Source: Fibrobacter sp. UBA4309
Lineage (GTDB): Bacteria > Fibrobacterota > Fibrobacteria > Fibrobacterales > Fibrobacteraceae
Length of the DNA: 64,000 bases
Assembly: GCF_002395745.1 (NCBI RefSeq)
Contig: NZ_DGUN01000051.1
Span: 62,001 to 126,000 of the forward strand
Direction of reading: 5' to 3'
Made by a program: the position numbers and the translations under genes. Shown one piece after another: positions 47,654 to 55,344 of this stretch (positions within the stretch are counted from its first letter, which is position 1; each line of letters opens with the position of its first letter). The notes under the pieces are model-generated. The model was not told where the DNA came from. It worked only from the letters and a program-made list of their open reading frames with translations, and did not search any database.

Positions 47654-48220
47654 TTAGATAGACCTTGCGTCCCAGCCGTAATCCTTATACATGGTGACGG
47701 CGAGATCGTGCGCTTTTACATATTTAGCAATCGTCTTTGCACGAATCTTTTCGCGGATTTCCGTATTGGCCTCGACATTCTTGAACGTGCCGTAGAACTT
47801 CCCGAAAATCTTCTTGGCGCTCTTAGTGTACTGGGAACCGTCGGCAACCATTTCGAAAGACTTGACTTCGTAGCCGTCGACCGTGTGTTCCAGGCGGAAG
47901 AGCCCCGGATATTCGCCACCCGACGTGCAGATGAGCGTATCGCCTTCCAGGTCATAATTGAACACCCAGAAAGAACCCCAGACAAGCGTTTCGTTCTTGT
48001 TGCTGTAATCGACGGCAATCACGTTCACCACAGGGATCGAGACGTCGGCGACATCGTCTTCCGGAGCATATTCGCTCAACACGTAATCCGACACGGCCCC
48101 TTCGATAACATCTGCACCATCGTAATGGTATGCAGGAATTTTAAATCTGTCCCTACCGGAAGCGAACACGGATGTGGCGGCCAAGGCACAGACCATTGCG
48201 ATTTTCAAAAACGTTTTCAT
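47654..48220 (-). CDS. Secreted protein of unknown function
   Basis: A 188-residue protein with a signal peptide (about 1-20, cut after VFA) and a mixed alpha/beta body, DTLICTSGGEYPGLFRLEH in the middle. I do not recognise the family. AAAGGAG precedes the ATG, and a promoter of the ATGCAT type lies just upstream. Confidence 0.7.
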   Translation of the reverse strand: MKTFLKIAMVCALAATSVFASGRDRFKIPAYHYDGADVIEGAVSDYVLSEYAPEDDVADVSIPVVNVIAVDYSNKNETLVWGSFWVFNYDLEGDTLICTSGGEYPGLFRLEHTVDGYEVKSFEMVADGSQYTKSAKKIFGKFYGTFKNVEANTEIREKIRAKTIAKYVKAHDLAVTMYKDYGWDARSI

Positions 48221-48267
48221 TTTAGGCTCCTTTTATAAAGGTTTGTATTATTCTTGTTTACACCAAA

Positions 48268-48306
48268 AATATACCTTGGGAAATTCATAAAGTCAAATGC
48301 ATAATT
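48268..48306 (-). promoter_or_regulatory. ATGCAT-type promoter (copy 1)
   Basis: Minus strand: AATTATGCA, then TTGACT (-35, 48291-48296), 17-base spacer, TATATT (-10, 48268-48273). Copies of the upstream block occur at two other promoters nearby. Confidence 0.75.
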
Positions 48307-48367
48307 CTAATAGTTTTAATCATATTTTTTGATGAATAGAAGCACTGCCCCGTCAAAAAAAAATTGA

Positions 48368-48395
48368 AATCCCCTCCAGAATCCTGGAGGGGATT
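48368..48395 (-). terminator. Terminator of the lipoprotein-like gene at 48421
   Basis: Stem AATCCCCTCCAG/CTGGAGGGGATT with a 4-base loop and a long T run on the minus strand. Confidence 0.9.
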
Positions 48396-48420
48396 GTTTG
48401 ATGGAGCCTAACTCGTCGAT

Positions 48421-48918
48421 TTAGCCATTTTCTCTCTCTTTAGAATCGCCCACGTCGGCCGCAGACAGTTCCACCACTAGGCACGAGCTACGTTCCATCT
48501 TCATGTTGAGCCCGAAGGATAGCGCTAACTCCTCCGGACTCCCCCTCGATATTACCGTGATCTTGTCGCCTTCGCACTTTACTTCATCCCCCTCCATATC
48601 AAAGCACTCGGCCGCCAAGAAAGAATACGGCGCGTCCTTGTAGGTACTGACGCTTACGAGGGAATCCCCCTTCAACATCGTCACGCGATTGATGCCTACG
48701 CCATCTTCTATCGCGTCCATCTCGAAATAAGACGTCGAGTCCGTCTTGAAAACACAGGAGTTCACGGTCGCCGCTGTCATTTCGTTAATCGCGCCCGCCA
48801 TGTCGCGGGAGCACCCCGAAAAGAGGGCCTGCGCACCGGAGCACAAGAAGTAAGCCAAAGGCAGAATAGAGGTTCTTGCTATCGCGGCCTGCGTATTGTT
48901 GTTCGTCTGAGTTTTCAC
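48421..48918 (-). CDS. Small probable lipoprotein of unknown function
   Basis: A 165-residue protein with an atypical signal (about 1-36) ending in a lipobox-like LFSGC. The body has four further Cys (about positions 55-140: NSCVFKTD, AAECFDMEG, EVKCEGD, SSCLVVE) that could form disulfides. No family recognised. A start nearer to the hydrophobic stretch is not available as ATG. It shares its promoter block with its two neighbours. Confidence 0.6.
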   Translation of the reverse strand: MKTQTNNNTQAAIARTSILPLAYFLCSGAQALFSGCSRDMAGAINEMTAATVNSCVFKTDSTSYFEMDAIEDGVGINRVTMLKGDSLVSVSTYKDAPYSFLAAECFDMEGDEVKCEGDKITVISRGSPEELALSFGLNMKMERSSCLVVELSAADVGDSKERENG

Positions 48919-48950
48919 GGCAAAGTCCTATATCGAAAATTTTCACCGAA

Positions 48951-48989
48951 AATATACCCACGCCAATTCATAAAAACAAATGCATTATT
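48951..48989 (-). promoter_or_regulatory. ATGCAT-type promoter (copy 2)
   Basis: Minus strand: AATAATGCA, TTGTTT (-35, 48974-48979), 17-base spacer, TATATT (-10, 48951-48956). The rest of the gap 48990-49165 is AT-rich and shows no gene. Confidence 0.7.
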
Positions 48990-49165
48990 CTAATCGCTTT
49001 AATTATTTTTTTTGATAAACGCTCGTCAAGCCCATATAATACGGCGTCACCACATATAAAAAACGCCACCAGACGTCAAAAATAAAACTCATTTTTTTTC
49101 GCACCATCTGCTATATATAGTCACACGTTTTTCTTTCATCAACAGAATTGATTAATTCGATGAAA

Positions 49166-49203
49166 ATTATGCATTTGACAATATAGTTTTCAAACACTAT
49201 ATT
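49166..49203 (+). promoter_or_regulatory. ATGCAT-type promoter (copy 3)
   Basis: Plus strand: ATTATGCAT, TTGACA (-35, 49175-49180), 17-base spacer, TATATT (-10, 49198-49203). Perfect -35 and the same upstream block as the two divergent promoters. Confidence 0.8.
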
Positions 49204-49242
49204 AGTGACATAAAAGAAAACAAATTTTCAAAGGAAATCAAC

Positions 49243-49950
49243 ATGAAAATAATTCACGCACTCTTGAGCACCGCTTTACTCACCGGCATCTTCACCACCT
49301 CCGCTATCGCCGCCCCCTCCGACAACGCCCCGTCAACAGCAGAAAAGAGCTGGACCCACACAGGAAGCATAGGCTTCGCGGCACCCGTTTCAAAATTCAA
49401 GACCGGAGGGAAGGACGTAGGCACCGTCGGCTTCGGCCTCGACCTCAATTATATCGGAATGGCCCGCAACGGATTTTCTATCGGGGCATCCTTTGCGGGA
49501 GGAGCGTCCGCCACGGACGACATCAAGTTCGAAGGCTCCAAAGACGACTCCCAGACCGGCAGGTTCACCGCTTTCGACATCGGTCTCGGCTACACCTTTG
49601 GCGCCGGGAAAAAATTCAGCGTATCGGTACTCGGCACCGTCGGATTCGAAATAGCGTATTTCGAAAGCGAAAAGAACGAATACAAACACGAAGAGTTGGG
49701 CAAGGTAGACAAGTACTTTACGGAAACCCTGGGTGGGCTCGCCCTGGGCGGCGACGTCGTCGTCTACAAGGGCCTCTCGGAACGCGCGGGCATTTACGCA
49801 AGCATCGCCGGCCGTTGGCTAGCAAAGTCCGCATCGATATCGACGACAAACTACGAAAAGGGTGACGACACCCGCACCGACACCCACGCCGACGCCCACT
49901 CCGGACTCTACAGCATCGTCCCCGCCGTGGGCGCGATGTTCAACTTCTAA
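49243..49950 (+). CDS. Secreted outer-membrane beta-barrel-like protein
   Basis: A 235-residue protein with a signal peptide (about 1-24), then alternating hydrophobic/polar strands (SIGFAAPVSKFKTGG, GVGFGLDLNY-type repeats, TFGAGKKFSVSVLGTVGFEIAYF) ending AVGAMFNF with a terminal aromatic residue, as expected for an 8-strand barrel inserted by BAM. AAAGGA precedes the ATG by about seven bases. Function unknown; a porin or OmpW/OmpA-like barrel is the best guess. Confidence 0.7.
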   Translation: MKIIHALLSTALLTGIFTTSAIAAPSDNAPSTAEKSWTHTGSIGFAAPVSKFKTGGKDVGTVGFGLDLNYIGMARNGFSIGASFAGGASATDDIKFEGSKDDSQTGRFTAFDIGLGYTFGAGKKFSVSVLGTVGFEIAYFESEKNEYKHEELGKVDKYFTETLGGLALGGDVVVYKGLSERAGIYASIAGRWLAKSASISTTNYEKGDDTRTDTHADAHSGLYSIVPAVGAMFNF

Positions 49951-50005
49951 CCGAACGACACAAGAACAAACACCCGCCATTTTTTGCGACGGGATTTTTC
50001 TATAA

Positions 50006-50230
50006 CGAAGCCACGCGACCGAAAAAGACGACAATCTCGGCGTTTTCCGGACCAACAGCTTCACGCAGGGCTTCCAGGAAATCATCGGCAATGCCCCAAA
50101 CGTTTCCTTGCGGGATACGTATCTGGACCTCGCCTGCAAGGTCACGAATTCCCATGTGCACCTATATAATACGGAAAATTACGGCAGCGTCTACACGGAA
50201 GATTTGAGCGAGTTCTTCGGCTCCTTCTAA
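50006..50230 (+). pseudogene. Remnant of a C13 (legumain-like) peptidase
   Basis: One frame is open from just after a stop at 50003 to TAA at 50230 with no start codon or ribosome site. Its translation carries NSFTQGFQEIIG and then SHVHLYNTENYGSVY followed by EDLSEFFG, which resembles the C-terminal part of legumain/GPI8-type C13 peptidases (the segment after the catalytic Cys). The catalytic His and Cys regions are missing. It is probably a decayed gene; the similarity is from memory and short. Confidence 0.45.
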
Positions 50231-50236
50231 ACCGGT

Positions 50237-50396
50237 AGGGCGCTCGCCCTATTCAAAAATTTCTAAATTTGCACGCTTCGCGTGCATATAGCACGGCTCG
50301 GTCATGTCAGAACGCAAGCGTTCTGCCGCGACGCTCGCCTTTTGACGCCTTCGGCGTCCGTGGCTGCGGTTCGCATATACGAAAACAAGTTTTCGT
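50237..50396 (+). repeat. Array of five short perfect hairpins upstream of pgi
   Basis: Within 160 bases there are perfect stems at 50237-50250 (AGGGCG/CGCCCT), 50271-50285 (GCACGC/GCGTGC), 50309-50324 (AGAACGC/GCGTTCT), 50344-50358 (GACGCC/GGCGTC) and 50379-50396 (ACGAAAAC/GTTTTCGT), loops 2-3 bases. They differ in sequence, so this is not a CRISPR or a simple repeat. No gene was found here. Confidence 0.7.
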
Positions 50397-50422
50397 GCAT
50401 GGCTCACCTTGCACACTTTTGC

Positions 50423-50430
50423 TATATTTG
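50423..50430 (+). promoter_or_regulatory. -10 box of pgi
   Basis: TATATTTG, of the TAnnTTTG type seen in Bacteroidetes and relatives, 42 bases before the pgi ATG and directly after the hairpin array. Confidence 0.55.
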
Positions 50431-50472
50431 CCCCTGTAACAAATACCCGCGTGTAGCGGAAAGGATTAATCT

Positions 50473-52137
50473 ATGTCGAAACTGACTGATTCTCAGGAAT
50501 GGAAGGCCCTCGAGGCCCACGCCGAAGTCGCAAAGACTTGGCACATGAAGGAACTCTTCGCGAAGGACCCGGCCCGCGCCGAGAAGTTCAGCCTGGAAGC
50601 CTGCGGACTCTTCCTGGACTACTCCAAGAACATCATCACCGACGAGACCATGACCAAGCTCCAGGACTTGCTTAAGTCCGCGAACTTCGAAGACATGCGC
50701 AAGAAGTACTTCGCCGGCGAAAAGATTAACACCACCGAAAAGCGCGCCGTGCTCCACACCGCGCTCCGCTACAAGGGCAACGACCCGATTTGCGTCGACG
50801 GCAAGGACGTTATGCCCGAAGTCCGTGCGGTCCTCAAGCACATGGAAGACTTCACCCACCTCGTCCGCAGCGGCAAGTGGAAAGGCCACACCGGCAAGTC
50901 CATCAAGTACGTGGTGAACATCGGTATCGGCGGCTCCGACCTCGGTCCGGTGATGGTCACCGAAGCCCTCAAGCCCTACGCCGACAAGCCGATTGCCGGC
51001 GAAACCTCTCCGGAAGTCTACTTCGTTTCTAACATCGACGGCACCCACATGGCCGAAACCCTCAAGAAGGTGAACATCGAAGAGACGCTCTTCATCGTCG
51101 CTTCCAAGACGTTCACGACTCTTGAAACCATGACGAACGCCGAAACGGCCAAGGCCGCCGTCCTCAAGGCCTTCAATGGCGACGAGAAGTCCATCGCCAA
51201 GCACTTCGTTGCGCTTTCCACCAACACCGAGGCCGTTGCCGCTTTCGGTATCGACACTGCCAACATGTTCGAATTCTGGAACTGGGTCGGCGGCCGCTAC
51301 TCCCTGTGGTCTGCCATCGGTCTTTCCATCGCGCTCCGCATTGGCTTCGAGAACTACATGAAGCTTCACCAGGGCGCCTATGAGATGGATCAGCACTTCA
51401 AGACCGCCCCGGCCGACAAGAACATGCCGGTGATCCTCGCCCTCATCGGCGTGTGGTACAACAACTTCTTCGGTGCATCCAGCTACGCGATGCTCCCGTA
51501 CGACCAGTACCTGCACCGCCTCGCCGCCTACTTCCAGCAGGCCGACATGGAATCGAACGGCAAGACCGTTGACCGCGACTCCAAGCGCGTGAACTACCAA
51601 ACCGGCCCGATCCTCTGGGGCGAACCGGGCACGAACGGCCAGCACGCCTTCTACCAGCTCATCCACCAGGGCACCAAGATGATTCCGTGCGACTTCATCG
51701 CCCCGGCAAACAGCCACAACAAGGTCGGCGACCATCACCAGAAGCTGCTCAGCAACTTCTTTGCGCAGCCCGAAGCCTTGATGAACGGCAAGACCCTCGC
51801 CCAGGCCCAGGAAGAACTCCGCAAGGACGGCAAGAGCGAAGAAGAAATCGCATTCCTCGCCCCGCACAAGGTGTTCGAAGGCAACAAGCCGACCAACTCC
51901 ATCATGATGGACTACGTTTCTCCGGAAACGCTCGGCGCCCTCATCGCCATGTACGAACACAAGATCTTCACGCAGGGCGTTATCTGGAACATCAACAGCT
52001 ACGACCAGTGGGGTGTTGAACTCGGCAAGCAGCTCGCGAAGAAGATCCTTCCGGAACTTGCAAAGGCCGACGCCGAACTGAACCACGACAGCTCCACCAA
52101 CGGGCTCATCAAGTGGTATAAGGCTCACCAGAAGTAA
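50473..52137 (+). CDS. pgi: Glucose-6-phosphate isomerase
   Basis: Cytosolic glycolytic enzyme converting glucose-6-phosphate and fructose-6-phosphate. The 554-residue length is full for the long (E. coli-like) form. Family signatures are clear: [32 protein letters not shown] (the catalytic Arg and substrate loop), [19 protein letters not shown] (catalytic Glu and His) and a final Lys region [20 protein letters not shown] is about nine bases before the ATG. Codon use is strongly biased to C-ending codons, as for a highly expressed gene. Confidence 0.98.
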   Translation: MSKLTDSQEWKALEAHAEVAKTWHMKELFAKDPARAEKFSLEACGLFLDYSKNIITDETMTKLQDLLKSANFEDMRKKYFAGEKINTTEKRAVLHTALRYKGNDPICVDGKDVMPEVRAVLKHMEDFTHLVRSGKWKGHTGKSIKYVVNIGIGGSDLGPVMVTEALKPYADKPIAGETSPEVYFVSNIDGTHMAETLKKVNIEETLFIVASKTFTTLETMTNAETAKAAVLKAFNGDEKSIAKHFVALSTNTEAVAAFGIDTANMFEFWNWVGGRYSLWSAIGLSIALRIGFENYMKLHQGAYEMDQHFKTAPADKNMPVILALIGVWYNNFFGASSYAMLPYDQYLHRLAAYFQQADMESNGKTVDRDSKRVNYQTGPILWGEPGTNGQHAFYQLIHQGTKMIPCDFIAPANSHNKVGDHHQKLLSNFFAQPEALMNGKTLAQAQEELRKDGKSEEEIAFLAPHKVFEGNKPTNSIMMDYVSPETLGALIAMYEHKIFTQGVIWNINSYDQWGVELGKQLAKKILPELAKADAELNHDSSTNGLIKWYKAHQK

Positions 52138-52160
52138 GCTGAAGACAAAGCTTTAGAAAA

Positions 52161-52184
52161 GGCCGCGGTTTAAAAGCCGCGGCC
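52161..52184. terminator. Bidirectional terminator
   Basis: Perfect stem GGCCGCGG/CCGCGGCC with an 8-base loop and AAAA/TTTT flanks, between convergent pgi and the CnoX-like gene. Confidence 0.9.
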
Positions 52185-52206
52185 CTTTTCGTTTTTTCAA
52201 ATCGAT

Positions 52207-53031
52207 TTAAATGAACATCATCGTATTGAGTTTCGCCCGGTACTTCCAGGTAAGCTCGTGCTTCGGCCCCAGAACGCCGAACAGCGTAAGCATCGCCTTC
52301 TTGGCGGCGCCATCGTTCCACTCAGGGGCTTCCACGAACAAGTTAAGGAAGGCCTGCAGGGCGCTTTCGAAATCTTCGGCGGCAGCCAACTTGCACGCTT
52401 CGTGATAGACTACGGCTTCCTTGCCCTGCACATCCTTCTTGGCAGCTTCGGCATGGAAATCCAGGAGTTCCAGAAGCGACTTGGCTTCGCGATACTGGTC
52501 GTCGGCCTCGGTGAACTTGCCGAGAACCGTTTTCGCCTTTTCAGTATCGCCCATGCCGAGACTCGCCTTCGCCCACAGGAGCTGCATTTTCTTGTCGTCG
52601 GGATTTTTCTGCAGGGCATCTTCCAGCAAGGGAAGCGCCCGGTCAAAATCCTTCTGTGCGATAGCGTCTTCAAGCGAATTCGCCAAGCGGGCCTCTTCGG
52701 ACACATAGAACTTCTCGAGTCGCTTTTTCAGTTCTTCTTCGGGAAGGACTCCCTGGATGACATCGGCAATCTGCCCCTTGTCGACCACATGGATTTCGGG
52801 AACGGACTGTACACGGAACATCTGGATCAACCGCATGTTTTCACGGTCATCGCAGCTGACGACGCCCAGGGTGAAATCCATGCTCGTAGAAAGCTGGCCC
52901 ATCAGCTGGGAGAATGGACCGCAATCCGGATATTCCGCAGAAGAGAACAGGACTGCGACAGCGCGGGTTTCCGAAGCCTGGATGACCTCGGTTTCAAAAT
53001 TTTCAACGGTTATCTGTACAACTTTAGCCAT
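52207..53031 (-). CDS. Thioredoxin-fold TPR protein (CnoX/YbbN-like co-chaperone)
   Basis: The 274-residue product has a thioredoxin-like domain (about 1-105; VQITVENFETEVIQAS, FRVQSVPEIHVVDKG with the cis-Pro) and TPR-like helices (about 115-274; DFDRALPLLEDALQKNPDDKKMQLLWAKASLGMGD). This is the layout of CnoX/YbbN, a chaperedoxin that protects proteins and hands them to GroEL/DnaK. The active-site motif reads DCGPF, so only the first Cys is kept. The -10 box TATATTTA (53037-53044) ends five bases before the ATG and no ribosome site is visible, so the message may be leaderless. Confidence 0.85.
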   Translation of the reverse strand: MAKVVQITVENFETEVIQASETRAVAVLFSSAEYPDCGPFSQLMGQLSTSMDFTLGVVSCDDRENMRLIQMFRVQSVPEIHVVDKGQIADVIQGVLPEEELKKRLEKFYVSEEARLANSLEDAIAQKDFDRALPLLEDALQKNPDDKKMQLLWAKASLGMGDTEKAKTVLGKFTEADDQYREAKSLLELLDFHAEAAKKDVQGKEAVVYHEACKLAAAEDFESALQAFLNLFVEAPEWNDGAAKKAMLTLFGVLGPKHELTWKYRAKLNTMMFI

Positions 53032-53036
53032 AGTGG

Positions 53037-53044
53037 TAAATATA
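53037..53044 (-). promoter_or_regulatory. -10 box of the CnoX-like gene, leaderless start
   Basis: Minus-strand TATATTTA; transcription would begin at or within a base or two of the ATG. Confidence 0.55.
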
Positions 53045-53059
53045 GAAAGGTATGGGCTC

Positions 53060-53159
53060 GGGGCGATGCCCCTTTGAGTAATGGGGTCGGCACGGCGTGC
53101 CTTTGAGCGATTGATAAAAAAAATTCCTCATATCTCATACCCCAGAGCGCCATAGGCGC
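53060..53159. repeat. Three perfect short hairpins between divergent genes
   Basis: Stems at 53060-53072 (GGGGC/GCCCC), 53089-53101 (GGCAC/GTGCC) and 53147-53159 (GCGCC/GGCGC), each with a 3-base loop. The first two are followed by CTTTGAG. This resembles the array upstream of pgi. Confidence 0.6.
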
Positions 53160-53203
53160 GACCTCAAACCTCAAAGGGAGCCGAAGGCGACCGACCTAAT
53201 TAC

Positions 53204-53209
53204 TATATT
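53204..53209 (+). promoter_or_regulatory. -10 box of the zinc-ribbon gene, leaderless start
   Basis: TATATT ends seven bases before the ATG at 53217 and no purine-rich ribosome site exists (the gap is CCCCTCC). Confidence 0.55.
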
Positions 53210-53216
53210 CCCCTCC

Positions 53217-53720
53217 ATGAGTACCTGCCCTTTCTGCAAATCAGAGGTTGCCGCAGTCAAGATTCTCCATCTCGATCTGCGCATTTGCCCCAAATGCTTT
53301 TCGACGTTTTTCCCGTGCAACCAGACCATGGCCCTGCGCGGAGACATTCCAGACCGCTCCCGCGAGCTCTGGTACAACGCCCTTAAAGCGAAGAACGTTG
53401 CCGACCCCGACATGACAGAAGCCTGCTGCATCGATCACGGCGAACCCTTGGTCGACGGCAACATCCCCGATTACGGGATTCCCGGGAAAGTGACAACCTG
53501 CTGCCAGATGTTCCACCTGCCGCCTTCCCAGATGCTCCAGATTCTAAAGCGCACCCTGGATTCGCCCTTCCACAAGCCGGCTTCGCAGGGCAAGCACCAT
53601 TTCTTCTTTATCCGCGCACTGGACGCCCTCGTGTCAAAATTGTTCGGAGAGAAAATGCCCGAAATCGACCCTCTGGACGAAATGCAGTACAACCTCCACC
53701 TAAAGAAATTTTTTGAATAG
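53217..53720 (+). CDS. Zinc-ribbon protein of unknown function
   Basis: A 167-residue protein with an N-terminal four-Cys zinc ribbon (CPFC at 4-7, CPKC at about 24-27), further Cys (FFPCNQT, EACCID, TTCCQMF) and a helical C-terminal half. No family recognised beyond the zinc ribbon. The stop touches the next gene's start (53721), so the following three genes are probably one operon. Confidence 0.7.
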   Translation: MSTCPFCKSEVAAVKILHLDLRICPKCFSTFFPCNQTMALRGDIPDRSRELWYNALKAKNVADPDMTEACCIDHGEPLVDGNIPDYGIPGKVTTCCQMFHLPPSQMLQILKRTLDSPFHKPASQGKHHFFFIRALDALVSKLFGEKMPEIDPLDEMQYNLHLKKFFE

Positions 53721-54452
53721 ATGAAAAAAACTTACGCCATACTGGCTTCCATCGCGGCGTTGGTACTGATCGTATACAACCTTCTGCCCGATTCCCATTT
53801 TAGCGAAACCGTTTTTCCGCTAGAAGAAGGCGTCTCCGTTTTCGGATACGATGACCTCGCCGATGGCGGAGCGTCCGTAGTCCACACGGACATCGCAGAT
53901 TCCGTCCTGTCTTTCGACTGCTCGCTCAGCCCGGATTCCGTCAAGAGCGCCTGGTGCGGTATCTTGTGGAACGCCGACCCCGATTCTGCGGGAAACTTCC
54001 GCAACTGGACCTTCGTGGATTCTATCATTTTCGATATCGAAGCTCACGGGACAAAAGAAGTCCTTATCAAGGTCTGGGCGTATGACCCCGACGTGACGGA
54101 CATTAGCAAGCCCAAGACGTTCAGGCTCCTGATGAAGGAGCTCCCGCTGAAGGAAGGCCGTCAACGGATCGCCGTCCCCATGGAACAGTTCTACACGCCG
54201 GAGTTCTGGTTCGAGGAAGGCAACGTCGACAAGTCGCTCAACCGCCGCCACCAGGAGACCATCGCGCGTTTCGAAATCGCTCCCGGATGGAACCAGCCCC
54301 GCGAAAAGAAATTCTCGCTCAAGATTTACAGCATCTCGGCTACCGGTGTGAGCAACATCTATTTCGGTATCGTACTCGGGATTTTCCTGCTCCTGACCAT
54401 TATTGCGGTAGGCCGCAGCCACCAACTGAAAAACGATGCAGAAAAGAAATAA
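53721..54452 (+). CDS. Membrane protein with periplasmic galactose-binding-like domain
   Basis: A 243-residue protein with an N-terminal helix (about 5-20), a periplasmic beta-sandwich (about 30-205) with features of CBM11/CIA30 domains (WTFVDSIIFDIEAHGTKEV, FEIAPGWNQPREKKFSLKI) and a C-terminal helix (about 213-232). It begins at the base after the upstream stop and overlaps the next gene by 17 bases. It looks like a partner that lacks the DNA-binding end of the following gene. Function inferred from context only. Confidence 0.65.
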   Translation: MKKTYAILASIAALVLIVYNLLPDSHFSETVFPLEEGVSVFGYDDLADGGASVVHTDIADSVLSFDCSLSPDSVKSAWCGILWNADPDSAGNFRNWTFVDSIIFDIEAHGTKEVLIKVWAYDPDVTDISKPKTFRLLMKELPLKEGRQRIAVPMEQFYTPEFWFEEGNVDKSLNRRHQETIARFEIAPGWNQPREKKFSLKIYSISATGVSNIYFGIVLGIFLLLTIIAVGRSHQLKNDAEKK

Positions 54453-55344
54453 GATTCTCGGGTTCGTCCTCTTTGCCGTCGCTTTCGCCACATGGGGCGT
54501 ACTGTTTTCCGCATTCAAGGGAAACTCCCTGACGCTATTCCCGAATTGCGGCTACGAGATATACGCGCTTACCGACGAAGCTGCCGGCGGTTTTTCCACT
54601 TCGGATATCTCTATCGGCGATTCCGCCATATCTGCCCAGATAAACATCCGCAGCGGCAAGGCCTATCCCTACGCAGGGATTGGTTTTAACCTGACATCGC
54701 TGAACAGCCGGCCGGCCGGCCCGTTCGACTTCTCCCGCTTCGACACCGTCGCGGTAACCGTATCGACCGGCCGCATGCGCTCGGTGACGCTCCGCATCTG
54801 GACAATGGACCCCGTATATTCCACCCAGGGCAAATACCTGACCTACCGACCACTCGAAACCGAAATTTCCGTTCCGGCATCTGCAACAGAAGCAAAAGTC
54901 GCCGTCGAAAGTTTCAAGAACAAGGAATGGTGGCTAGCCTCACAGGGCCTCGACAAGGACGACGGCCTCGCCTACTTCTTTTTATCGGCACTCTTCGAAG
55001 TCTTTAACGGCGAAGGGACGCTCCGTGGCATCCCCGACAATATCGAGATCCGCCAAGTCCGCATGTGGGGCGAAAACAGGGATTTCATAAAAGGCATGTA
55101 TTTCGGCCTGGCCGCGCTCGTATTGCTCCTGGCCGGATTCGCGTACATGGCGTTCCGCAAGCGCCCCGATTCCGCCGCATTCGAAAAGCAGATGAAAGAA
55201 GCGGCAAGGCTCCTGAAACAGACGGACAAGTCCGTCGCCGAGATTGCGATTGCCGTCGGGGCGAAATCCGCAGCACGCCTGGAAAAAGATTTTTGTAGAT
55301 TGTTCGGCAAGAAACCACTCGAATACAGGAAGAAGGATGCATAG
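54436..55344 (+). CDS. Membrane-anchored regulator: periplasmic beta-sandwich plus half AraC domain
   Basis: The 302-residue product has a first helix (about 8-27), a periplasmic beta-sandwich (about 35-212; GIGFNLTSLN, FDTVAVTVSTGRMRSVTLRI) like that of the preceding gene, a second helix (about 218-238) and a cytosolic tail (about 245-302). The tail, VAEIAIAVGAKSAARLEKDF followed by CRLFGKKPLEYRKK, is the second helix-turn-helix of an AraC/XylS domain with the FG-x-x-P-x-x-YR signature. The first half of that domain is missing. It could be a one-component sensor that binds a ligand outside and DNA inside. DNA binding is likely, the ligand unknown. Confidence 0.75.
   Translation: MQKRNKILGFVLFAVAFATWGVLFSAFKGNSLTLFPNCGYEIYALTDEAAGGFSTSDISIGDSAISAQINIRSGKAYPYAGIGFNLTSLNSRPAGPFDFSRFDTVAVTVSTGRMRSVTLRIWTMDPVYSTQGKYLTYRPLETEISVPASATEAKVAVESFKNKEWWLASQGLDKDDGLAYFFLSALFEVFNGEGTLRGIPDNIEIRQVRMWGENRDFIKGMYFGLAALVLLLAGFAYMAFRKRPDSAAFEKQMKEAARLLKQTDKSVAEIAIAVGAKSAARLEKDFCRLFGKKPLEYRKKDA

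Noticed and set aside
50237..50396. CRISPR array.
   Set aside because: The hairpins differ from each other in sequence and spacing, and no cas gene is near.
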